Assembly: GCA_045643185.1 (NCBI GenBank) | Contig: JAZUKH010000225.1 | Location: forward strand, 1-6,616 | DNA length: 6,616 nucleotides | Source of the DNA: RGIG464 sp045643185 | GTDB lineage: Bacteria > Myxococcota_A > Bradymonadia > UBA4248 | Reading direction: 5' to 3' | Shown: positions 1 to 5,547 of the stretch, piece by piece | How the letters are laid out: every line of letters begins with the position of its first letter | Numbering within the stretch: the first letter of the stretch is position 1 | Notes under the pieces: model-generated | Databases searched by the model: none | The model's input: only the letters and a program-made list of their open reading frames with translations | Told to the model about the DNA's origin: nothing | Position numbers and translations under genes: made by a program

Positions 1-1
1 A

Positions 2-1375
2 TACACGTTTGAGGCGAACAACCGAACCTATATTGGCATTTCGAGTTCAGAGACGTTGCAGATTGCCCCGAACCGACTGCCATGCATTTGCCAGATTCTA
101 TATAACCCCAACAATCCAAATCAAAGCCGGCTGCTTGAAAAAGATGAAATTGCGAAGCTGGCTGCTGCAAATGCCACGAATCATATCGATAAACGCGATC
201 ATTTGGGCCGCACAAAGCTGATGATGACGACATCGGTCAAAGAAATGCGGCAGCTGCTGTATCAAGGTGCCGATGTCGATGCGAAAGATCACGCCGGCGT
301 ACCAGTTGCCATGTATCATATCAACGTGCCGGAACGTCTTAAAATGGTATTGGATGCCGGTGCCGACCTCAATGAAATTCATGAAAATGGTGAAATTCTC
401 TTTTTTCAGTCGAAATATTGTCAAAATCTTGAATCTGTACGGCTTCTCTGCCAGGCCGGATATAATATTAATGCAAAAGATAATAGTGGCGACCCTTTAC
501 TCATCTATAAACATATTTGGGATAATCTTGAGCTTGTTAAACTGCTTATCGATGCGGGTTATGATGTCAATGCAAAGGATCAAGCCGGTAATCCATTACT
601 GAGCTATAAAGATATATATTCTAATCTTGAGCTCGTCAAACTACTTATCGATGCGGGGTATGATGTCAATGCAAAAACGAGTATTGGCAATCCCTTGTTA
701 TGCGTCGGAAATCTATCTGATAATCTTGATCTCGTCAAACTGCTTATCGATGCTGGTTATGACGTCAATGCAAAGGATAAAGACGGCGATCCGTTGCTAG
801 GTTATCAGCATATTATAAAAAATCGTGAACTTGTAAAACTGCTTATCGATGCTGGCTATGACGTTAATGTAAAAAATAATAATGGTGATCTATTATTGGC
901 TTGCTCATCATATATTTCCAATCTCGACCTTGTCAAACTGCTCATCAATTCAGGGCTTGATGTCAATGCAAAGAATAATAAAGGCAATCCTTTACTTTGT
1001 ACTAGAGAAATTTATTCCAATCTCGAGCTAGTAAAATTGCTTATTGATGCGGGTTATGATGTCAATGCAAAAACGAGTATTGGCAATCCCTTGTTATACG
1101 TCGGAAATCTATCTGATAATCTTGATCTCGTCAAACTGCTGATCGATGCGGGTTATGATGTCAATGCAAAGGGTAAAGCCGGTAATCCATTACTGAGCTA
1201 TAAAGATATATATTCTAATCTTGAGCTCGTAAAACTGCTCATTGATGCTGGTTATGACGTCAATGCAAAGGATCAAGCCGGTAATCCATTACTGAGCTAT
1301 AAAGATATATATTCTAATCTTGATCTCGTTAAACTGCTTATCGATGCCGGGTATGATGTCAATGCAAAGGATTAA
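2..1375 (+). CDS. Ankyrin-repeat protein with possible DUF3592-like N-terminal segment (5' end outside window)
   Basis: The reading frame is open to the left edge, so the gene is 5'-truncated. A TTG at 56 could be read as a start, but it has no ribosome binding site and in-frame coding continues upstream of it. The first ~44 visible residues include TYIGISSS and, after a gap, a YNPNNPNQSRL stretch. This recalls DUF3592-type membrane proteins (a G-x-Y-x-G strand, then YDPxNPxxSRL), so an upstream transmembrane segment is plausible but unseen. Twelve ankyrin-type repeats follow: two degenerate ones of 30 and 31 residues, then ten of exactly 33. The consensus is GNPLLxYxxIxxNLELVKLLIDAGYDVNAKD, with NPLL in place of the canonical TPLH. 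Ankyrin arrays mediate protein binding; the partner is unknown. The stop falls at the first residue of a thirteenth unit. The downstream neighbour (M16 peptidase) is convergent. Repeat assignment is firm, the N-terminal domain tentative. Confidence 0.9.
   Translation, partial: YTFEANNRTYIGISSSETLQIAPNRLPCICQILYNPNNPNQSRLLEKDEIAKLAAANATNHIDKRDHLGRTKLMMTTSVKEMRQLLYQGADVDAKDHAGVPVAMYHINVPERLKMVLDAGADLNEIHENGEILFFQSKYCQNLESVRLLCQAGYNINAKDNSGDPLLIYKHIWDNLELVKLLIDAGYDVNAKDQAGNPLLSYKDIYSNLELVKLLIDAGYDVNAKTSIGNPLLCVGNLSDNLDLVKLLIDAGYDVNAKDKDGDPLLGYQHIIKNRELVKLLIDAGYDVNVKNNNGDLLLACSSYISNLDLVKLLINSGLDVNAKNNKGNPLLCTREIYSNLELVKLLIDAGYDVNAKTSIGNPLLYVGNLSDNLDLVKLLIDAGYDVNAKGKAGNPLLSYKDIYSNLELVKLLIDAGYDVNAKDQAGNPLLSYKDIYSNLDLVKLLIDAGYDVNAKD
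383..1372 (+). repeat. Ten in-frame 99-bp ankyrin repeat units
   Basis: Ten consecutive units of exactly 99 bp (33 codons) fill this interval. A block starting at gccggtaatccattactgag occurs at 584, 1178 and 1277 and is identical over 47 bp in all three copies; the spacings are 594 and 99 bp. The unit at 680-778 (SIGNPLLCVGNLSDNLDLV) is almost identical to the unit at 1076-1174, 396 bp (four units) away. The pattern shows duplication and homogenisation by recombination, both of single units and of multi-unit blocks. Copy number is likely to vary between strains, and the array may be prone to assembly collapse. Confidence 0.9.
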
Positions 1376-1417
1376 AGCGGTAATCCATTAAATTATAATG
1401 TACGAGAAAATTTCTGA
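1373..1417 (+). other. Untranslated remnant of a thirteenth ankyrin unit
   Basis: After the stop, the same frame reads SGNPLNYNVRENF and then TGA at 1415-1417. The DNA ggtaatccatta (1379-1390) is identical to the start of the other units. The TAA at 1373-1375 sits where units at 581 and 1274 have CAA (Gln). The array therefore once ran further, or was fused to this decayed tail, and now ends at a stop inside a unit. It is annotated as a remnant because the homology fades after about 1390. Confidence 0.6.
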
Positions 1418-1513
1418 CGTAAGCAAATCGGTGGGGTTAGTAGCAACAATTCAACTTATTGTTAATACGTACCGTTATTGAGCGCTTACCCTCAATCCAT
1501 ATCGCGTGAGGCT

Positions 1514-1529
1514 GTAAGCAGCTGCTTAC
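1514..1529. repeat. Perfect 16-bp palindrome
   Basis: The sequence gtaagcagctgcttac is its own reverse complement. It stands about 80 bp left of the GC-rich hairpin cluster and has no central loop. It could be a dimeric protein-binding site or an extruding cruciform. No neighbouring regulator explains it. Confidence 0.6.
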
Positions 1530-1539
1530 GAAGGTGTGC

Positions 1540-1750
1540 GTTTTCTTTGCCGTTCGTGCAACTGCGCGGTCCGCCCGTCTCCACGCGAGATGTGGCAGAA
1601 TAAATACCGCCCGCGTATTCCCCATGGCGCCGCGTTGCATGCAACGCGCCAGCCATGGGAAATAGCGGGCGGCAGAGGGCCGTATCGGCGTACGCCGATA
1701 GGCCCGACGCGTGTGGCGTATCGCGAAGCGATAGCCACCGCAAAAAAAAC
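1540..1750. repeat. GC-rich palindromic element with three bulged-G hairpins
   Basis: Three adjacent stems occupy 1607-1738. Stem A: 1607-1614 pairs with 1665-1672, G1615 is unpaired, TATT pairs with AATA, an 8-bp stem follows after one mismatch, and it ends in the perfect 18-bp palindrome cgcgttgcatgcaacgcg (1631-1648). Stem B: gggcc/ggccc (1677-1681/1701-1705), G1682 unpaired, then perfect palindrome tatcggcgtacgccgata (1683-1700). Stem C: gtggc/gccac (1713-1717/1734-1738), G1718 unpaired, then tatcgc-gaa-gcgata (1719-1733). All three share C-G(bulge)-TAT on the left arm and ATA-G on the right. The outer ends gttttctttgccg (1540-1552) and ccgcaaaaaaaac (1738-1750) match as inverted repeats at 11 of 13 positions. 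It could be a REP-like or MITE-like extragenic element, a terminator complex, or a structured RNA. Confidence 0.7.
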
Positions 1751-1781
1751 TAAACATGTGGATGCGGGCTGACGACGTCGC

Positions 1782-3110
1782 TTATTTATTTTCAACGATG
1801 TCGCGAACGGCTGCGAGGCTTTTTTCGCCAATCTCGCCGACAATGGCAACGAGGTGGGGACGGGCTGCGAGGAGTTTTTGCGCGACGTCAACGATCTCTT
1901 GGGCAGTGACTGAAAGCAGGTCGGCGCAGAACTGGGCGGGCTCGATGGTCATATTTTGCTGATTCATGGCGCTGATCCAGGAACAGAGTGAAGACCCGCC
2001 GTCCAGAAGGGCGCGGTGTTCCCAGATGATGCGTTTCTGGATGCGGTCGAATTCGGCAGCGCTCACGCCGTTTTTGGCGATTTCGGCTAGCAGGGCATAG
2101 ACGGCGGTCAGTAGCTTGGGGACGCGGCGGTGTCGGCACGAGGCGTGGATCTGAAATAGCGTCGATTCGGTCGTGACTGAGAGCGTGGCTTCGGCGTCAT
2201 AAACGATGGCCAGTTCTTCGACGAGTCGGCGAGAAAGGCGCGAGGCCATGCCGTCATCGAGAAGGCGAACGAGCAGCGAGAGGGCGTAAAATTCGCGTGT
2301 CATGGGACTTTGACAGAGGTAGCCCATGGCGATTTCGCTTTGCGTGGCGCCTTCGTTTTGGACATAGACGAGACGCGGCGCCGGAAGTTTGGCTGCCGTG
2401 TCGAGTGATTGCAGGGCATGGGCATAGACGGGCGACATGGCGCGCATCGCACGTGGCTTTTCGAGGTGGCGAATGCCAGAAAAGGCCGTTTCAACGAGGC
2501 GAATGAAGCCCGCTTGGTCGCTGAGCGGGCCGACGGCTACGAGCGTCATACGTTCGGCGCGGTAGTTGTCGTGATAGTAATTTAGAACCTCGACTTTTGA
2601 GATCTTGTCGATGTCATCGGGATTTCCAGCGATAGGACAACCCGCTTCGCCGTAGAATTCGTTGACCAAAAGATCGTCTTCGTTGATCAGGTTGCCGTCG
2701 GTATCGTAGTCGGCAAGGATCTCTTCGCGAATGATGTCGCGCTCGGCTGCAATGCCCGTCAGTTTGGGGCGCAATATGGCCGAGCCCAGCAGTTTTAAGA
2801 CGTCTTCGAGTGACTCTGGCGGTGTGATCAGCTCAAAACTCGTGACTTCGCGCGCCGTGAACGCGTTGAAATCCGCGCCACGCGTCTCGAAGGCTTCGCT
2901 CAACTCACGAAGGCTGGGGTATTCGTCGGTGCCGCGAAAGATGAGGTGCTCTAACATGTGCGCCGTACCATTTAGATGTTCGTCGCGGCAGCCGGACGCG
3001 ACGTTCAGCATCATGGATATGCGGTGAAGTTGCGGACGGTCGCAAAGAATGACGCGCATACCGTTGTCGAGTTCGATGAGAGATGAATGAAGTTTTTCGG
3101 GAAGTTCCAT
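1782..3110 (-). CDS. M16 family zinc peptidase (processing-peptidase-like)
   Basis: This predicts a 442-residue single-unit M16B-type metallopeptidase. The inverted zinc motif HxxEH is HMLEH at residues 51-55; the distal glutamate is in RDIIREEIL (E130, about 75 residues on), the usual spacing. The N-terminal half carries the catalytic fold (ELDNGMRV, GTAHMLEHLIF, FNAFTAREVTSFEL). The C-terminal half has the conserved MASRLSRRLVEELAIVYD stretch (~289-305). Family members cleave peptides inside a clam-shell chamber formed by two halves, usually as a dimer. No signal peptide is visible, so a cytoplasmic location is likely. The start at 3110 is preferred over an in-frame ATG at 3161 because AAGGAG lies 5 nt upstream and homology begins there. 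No partner M16 gene is adjacent. Both active-site and C-terminal signature residues are present, so it should be active; the substrate is unknown. Confidence 0.93.
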   Translation of the reverse strand: MELPEKLHSSLIELDNGMRVILCDRPQLHRISMMLNVASGCRDEHLNGTAHMLEHLIFRGTDEYPSLRELSEAFETRGADFNAFTAREVTSFELITPPESLEDVLKLLGSAILRPKLTGIAAERDIIREEILADYDTDGNLINEDDLLVNEFYGEAGCPIAGNPDDIDKISKVEVLNYYHDNYRAERMTLVAVGPLSDQAGFIRLVETAFSGIRHLEKPRAMRAMSPVYAHALQSLDTAAKLPAPRLVYVQNEGATQSEIAMGYLCQSPMTREFYALSLLVRLLDDGMASRLSRRLVEELAIVYDAEATLSVTTESTLFQIHASCRHRRVPKLLTAVYALLAEIAKNGVSAAEFDRIQKRIIWEHRALLDGGSSLCSWISAMNQQNMTIEPAQFCADLLSVTAQEIVDVAQKLLAARPHLVAIVGEIGEKSLAAVRDIVENK

Positions 3111-3303
3111 AGCTGCTCCTTTTACATTGAGTGAACAACGCGTCTTATAGCACTTGAACACAAAAGTTCCTGCATTATTTGACCGGCGGCAGGCTCGGAC
3201 TTAAATAGTCTCCGTTTTTTGAGGCGTTCAGACGCACACGGACGTGCGGTTGAAATGACGGGGTGCTCGCGCCCTTCATGCTTTGCATAATAAAGGTTGA
3301 ATC
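3111..3303. promoter_or_regulatory. Divergent intergenic region with start signals for both neighbours
   Basis: About 190 bp separate the divergent M16 peptidase and the plus-strand acidic membrane protein. On the minus strand, a TATAAG hexamer lies in the ctataagacg stretch (near 3142-3148) upstream of the peptidase ribosome site AAGGAG (3116-3121); no good -35 was seen. On the plus strand, cataat (about 3285-3290) precedes AAAGG and the ATG at 3304. A short inverted repeat cgcac/gtgcg (3233-3237/3244-3248) lies between. Promoter calls are weak; the region must hold both promoters by layout. Confidence 0.4.
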
Positions 3304-3954
3304 ATGGCTGACGAACTCAATCAAAGCGAAATCGAAACGGTCAATATTGACGCGGCTGCCGTTATGGCGTCCATGAATGAGGATGAAAATGGCGCTGACG
3401 CGGTAAAATGCGCGTCGAAAGATGCTGATCATGCTGAAAACGCGTCGAAAGATGCTGATCATGCTGAAAACGCGTTGAAAGACGCTGATCATGCTGAAAA
3501 CACGTTGAAAGACGCTGATCATGATGTCAACGCGTCGAAAGACGCGTCTGATGTTGTCGAAAAACGGGATAATTCGAAGGCGAACAACGCGGAGGCTGCG
3601 GATTCCGACAAGGTGACGGATACGGGCGATGACACAGCTGCCAACGCAACGGAAGACAAAGCCGATAAGGATTCGGTCAATGAGGCATCTGACAGTGCTG
3701 ACAAGGCATCTGACAGTGCTGACAAGGCGGCAGCGGCGTCTGTTGCTGCGCCTGCGGCCAAAGTCATTCCCAAACATCATTTTACGATCATTGATGCGTT
3801 TTTGGGCATTGGCACATTACTCTTCGTCTTTTGTTGCGCGGGCATTCTGATGCCGAATTTTTCTGATGAGGCCCTGATCGCAGGTTACATTTTGGCCTTT
3901 GTGTTTATCAGTGGCTTGTTTTACGCGACATTGCACCTTCAAAAAGTGGGTTGA
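3304..3954 (+). CDS. Acidic repeat protein with two C-terminal transmembrane segments
   Basis: I do not recognise this 216-residue protein. Residues 1-155 are hydrophilic, rich in Asp, Glu, Lys, Ala and Ser, and probably disordered or loosely helical. They include five tandem 10-residue units (ASKDADHAEN-like, ~37-86) and a twice-repeated ASDSADK (~128-141). An Ala-rich linker (~142-153) leads to VIPKHHF and two hydrophobic segments, about 162-183 (IIDAFLGIGTLLFVFCCAGIL) and 189-210, joined by a short PNFSDEA loop. There is no signal peptide, so the acidic N-terminus and short C-terminus (LQKVG) are both predicted cytoplasmic, as in a hairpin-anchored protein. The start follows AAAGG by about 7 nt. 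The gene is flanked by a divergent peptidase and a convergent aminotransferase, so context gives no function. A long antisense frame exists but follows from the repeats. Existence is likely; role unknown. Confidence 0.85.
   Translation: MADELNQSEIETVNIDAAAVMASMNEDENGADAVKCASKDADHAENASKDADHAENALKDADHAENTLKDADHDVNASKDASDVVEKRDNSKANNAEAADSDKVTDTGDDTAANATEDKADKDSVNEASDSADKASDSADKAAAASVAAPAAKVIPKHHFTIIDAFLGIGTLLFVFCCAGILMPNFSDEALIAGYILAFVFISGLFYATLHLQKVG
3412..3561 (+). repeat. Five 30-bp tandem coding repeats
   Basis: Units begin at 3412, 3442, 3472, 3502 and 3532. The first two are almost identical in DNA and encode ASKDADHAEN; the third and fourth vary by a few bases (ALKDADHAEN, TLKDADHDVN), and the fifth has diverged (ASKDASDVVE). 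Each of the first four contains tgatcat. Being in frame, copy-number changes would alter only the length of the acidic N-terminal domain. Confidence 0.9.
3684..3725 (+). repeat. 21-bp perfect direct repeat within the acidic protein gene
   Basis: Two exact head-to-tail copies encode ASDSADK twice (3684-3704 and 3705-3725). The duplication is in frame and recent, since no third-position differences have built up. It extends the low-complexity linker before the membrane segments. Confidence 0.9.
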
Positions 3955-3974
3955 TCGTTATAGCGCAGTCAAGC

Positions 3975-4001
3975 TGCCCGCGCGGAGAAGGCGCGCGGGC
4001 A
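3975..4001. terminator. GC hairpin between convergent genes
   Basis: tgcccgcgcg (3975-3984) pairs perfectly with cgcgcgggca (3992-4001) around a 7-nt loop, gagaagg. It lies 20 bp after the membrane-protein stop and 19 bp beyond the stop of the convergent aminotransferase. Four A follow on the plus strand, giving four T before, not after, the stem on the minus strand. It is therefore not a classical U-tract terminator for either gene. A bidirectional transcript-end hairpin is the best reading. Confidence 0.6.
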
Positions 4002-4020
4002 AAATAGTTGAGTTGTAATG

Positions 4021-5193
4021 TCAGTGCCCGAATTCCGCGTTAAATAGTTCAACACCGCGTTTGAGGCGGTTCAAACCGTCCAACAGTGTGGCTCGCGGGC
4101 ACGCAATATTGATCCTGAAGAAGTTACCGTCACCAAAGTGTTTGCCGTCTGAGACGAAGAGGCCCGTTTTTTCACGAAGGTAGGAGGCGAAGCGGCACGG
4201 ATCGCCAGAAAGGCCATGACAATCGATCCACAAAAGGTAGGTGGCTTCCGACGAAACGACGCGAAGTGACGGAATGTTTGACTTGATAAAGTCGATCAAC
4301 GTTAATTTGTTTTGATAAATATATGCTTTGGCTTCTTCCAGCCAGGCTTTGCCTTGTTCAAAGGCGACGATCGCGGCATCCAGAGCTAAAAAGTTGACGC
4401 CAGAAAGCTCGTCGGCTTTGAGCGCAGCCCACATTTTGTTGCGCAAAGCCGGGTTGGGCACACACACAGCGGAAGTTTTGAGACCGGCGATGTTGAAACA
4501 CTTCGTGGGGGACATGAACATGACGCAGTTATTTCGGCAAGTTTCCGACACTGAGGCAAAAGGCACGTAGGATTTACCTGGATCTGTGACGTCGCAATGA
4601 ATCTCGTCGGCCAAAACGATGACGTGATGCTTAAGGGCGAGTTCGCCGATGCGCGCGAGCGTTTCACGCGACCAAAGGTTACCCGTCGGGTTTTGTGGGT
4701 TGCACAAGATCATCAGCGTCGTTTGCGGGTCCGCCAGGTCGTTTTCTAACCGCGACCAGTTGATGGCATATACCGATTTTTCCGCATCGTAATCGAGTGG
4801 GCTATTTTTGATCACTCGCCCGTTATCTTCTACGGAATAGAAGAAATGGTTATAGACCGGTGTCATGAGCAGAACTTTTTCGGCCGGGGTTGAGAGTTTG
4901 CGAATGGCTGCGCCAACGGCTGGAACGACGCCAATGGTGTATTTCAGCCACTCTGGATCGATCGTGAGGTCGTGTTCTTTTTTCCACCATTGGATGTAAG
5001 CGTTCGACCAGGTCTCAGATGGGCATGAATAACCAAAAATGCCGTGTTCAAGGCGCTTGTTCAGGGCTTCGCGAATTTCGGGAGCAACTTTGAAATCCAT
5101 GTCGGCGACCCACATAGGGAGCTCGTTTTCGCCAACTGTCCATTTCATGGAGTCCGTGTTTCTGCGATCATAAATGGTGTCAAAATCGTACAT
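4021..5193 (-). CDS. MalY/PatB family PLP-dependent C-S lyase or aminotransferase
   Basis: This is a 390-residue fold-type I PLP enzyme, full length for the family. Signatures in order: LPMWVADMDFKVAPEI (~25-40), typical of MalY/PatB proteins; GIFGYS (~51-56); LCNPQNPTG (163-171), containing the PLP-pocket Asn; VLADEIHCD (193-201), whose Asp should contact the pyridine nitrogen; SPTKCFNIAGLKTS (228-241) with K231 as the Schiff-base lysine; and FFRINIACPR (358-367) with R360 as the carboxylate-binding arginine. Characterised relatives cleave cystathionine or cysteine to pyruvate, ammonia and a thiol (beta C-S lyase), and E. coli MalY also represses the maltose system; sequence alone does not separate lyase from aminotransferase activity. 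Cytoplasmic. The ATG has AAAGGA about 7 nt upstream. It is monocistronic here, with a likely promoter about 90 bp upstream. Confidence 0.93.
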   Translation of the reverse strand: MYDFDTIYDRRNTDSMKWTVGENELPMWVADMDFKVAPEIREALNKRLEHGIFGYSCPSETWSNAYIQWWKKEHDLTIDPEWLKYTIGVVPAVGAAIRKLSTPAEKVLLMTPVYNHFFYSVEDNGRVIKNSPLDYDAEKSVYAINWSRLENDLADPQTTLMILCNPQNPTGNLWSRETLARIGELALKHHVIVLADEIHCDVTDPGKSYVPFASVSETCRNNCVMFMSPTKCFNIAGLKTSAVCVPNPALRNKMWAALKADELSGVNFLALDAAIVAFEQGKAWLEEAKAYIYQNKLTLIDFIKSNIPSLRVVSSEATYLLWIDCHGLSGDPCRFASYLREKTGLFVSDGKHFGDGNFFRINIACPRATLLDGLNRLKRGVELFNAEFGH

Positions 5194-5547
5194 GCTTTGT
5201 CCTTTAATAATTATGATGAAGCCTCACCGTGTGGGGGCTAAAGTCGTGACGACGTGCCAGATAGCTTGACGTGTTCGTTCACATTGGTCGATTATACACA
5301 ATTTGGTATGAAATAAAACAATCTGTTTCAGCTCAGCTCAGCTCGGTGGGGGCAATGCGTTTGCTTTTGTGGGTCGCTCGTTTGCACTTGTGCCCAAGCT
5401 CAGCCTGTTTGCCTTCGGCTTCGATACGGCTGAGATCTTTGTATTTTGACCAGACAATGAAAAATAAGCTGAGTCGTAACGACAAAGTCCATCAAATTGA
5501 GTCATGGTGTTGAAATGATGATAAAAATGATGTAGTATCTACAAGCT
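5194..5547. other. Intergenic region upstream of the aminotransferase, with inverted repeats
   Basis: No convincing gene is seen. The part nearest 5193 is the 5' leader of the minus-strand aminotransferase, with a short hairpin around 5221-5238 (caccgtgtg core). Further right lie a triple agctc repeat (5330-5344), an imperfect direct repeat cgtttgcttttgtg / cgtttgcacttgtg (5358-5371 and 5379-5392), and an inverted repeat ctcagcc/ggctgag (5399-5405 and 5428-5434) followed by the T-rich atctttgtatttt. The last could be a factor-independent terminator or the 3' end of a small RNA read on the plus strand. An 80-codon GTG frame across it lacks a ribosome site and looks non-coding. Confidence 0.5.
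5291..5321 (-). promoter_or_regulatory. Candidate sigma70 promoter for the aminotransferase gene
   Basis: Read on the minus strand, a perfect TATAAT (5296-5291) is preceded by TTGTTT (5321-5316) with a 19-bp spacer, somewhat long. Transcription would start near 5284, giving a leader of about 90 nt before the ATG at 5193. The -10 is strong and the -35 only fair. Confidence 0.5.

Larger units (their letters stand above)
1376..1781. other. Convergent intergenic region, rich in palindromes
   Basis: No convincing gene lies here; open frames on both strands cross the palindromes and lack ribosome binding sites. Weak AT-rich hairpins lie just after the ankyrin gene: aacaat/attgtt (1445-1450/1458-1463) and attgag/ctcaat (1477-1482/1491-1496). 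A perfect 16-bp palindrome and a GC-rich multi-hairpin block follow and are listed separately. A run of eight A lies at 1742-1749; read on the minus strand it is a T8 downstream of the M16 peptidase gene, but no GC hairpin directly precedes it on that strand. The region probably terminates both flanking genes, though no textbook Rho-independent terminator is visible. Confidence 0.75.

Noticed and set aside
98..424. 108-codon minus-strand frame opposite the ankyrin gene
   Set aside because: Shadow of the coding strand; no ribosome site or recognisable product.
383..1372. Regular 99-bp repeats as a CRISPR array
   Set aside because: Repeats are contiguous, coding and in frame, with no unique spacers; the protein is clearly ankyrin-like.
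1607..1741. Hairpins as integron attC sites or an oriT
   Set aside because: No RYYYAAC/GTTRRRY core pair at the stem bases and no integrase, relaxase or cassette context.
1742..1749. T8 on the minus strand as a Rho-independent terminator of the M16 gene
   Set aside because: No GC hairpin directly precedes the T run in the direction of transcription; the hairpins lie after it.
1437..1891. Several open frames on both strands over the palindrome block
   Set aside because: They cross the hairpins, lack ribosome sites, resemble no family, and some run into the M16 gene antisense; openness follows from GC content.
3111..3161. Upstream ATG at 3161 as the M16 peptidase start
   Set aside because: The added 17 residues lack family similarity and overlap the ribosome site AAGGAG that fits the ATG at 3110.
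3175..3780. 201-codon minus-strand frame with repeated RVFSMISVFQ motifs
   Set aside because: It is antisense to the acidic membrane protein, and its repeats mirror the 30-bp coding repeats; composition is Arg/Val/Ile-rich and unnatural, and the sense frame has a ribosome site and clear membrane segments.
5271..5513. 80-codon plus-strand GTG frame
   Set aside because: No Shine-Dalgarno, it covers the aminotransferase promoter and several inverted repeats, and the peptide matches nothing.
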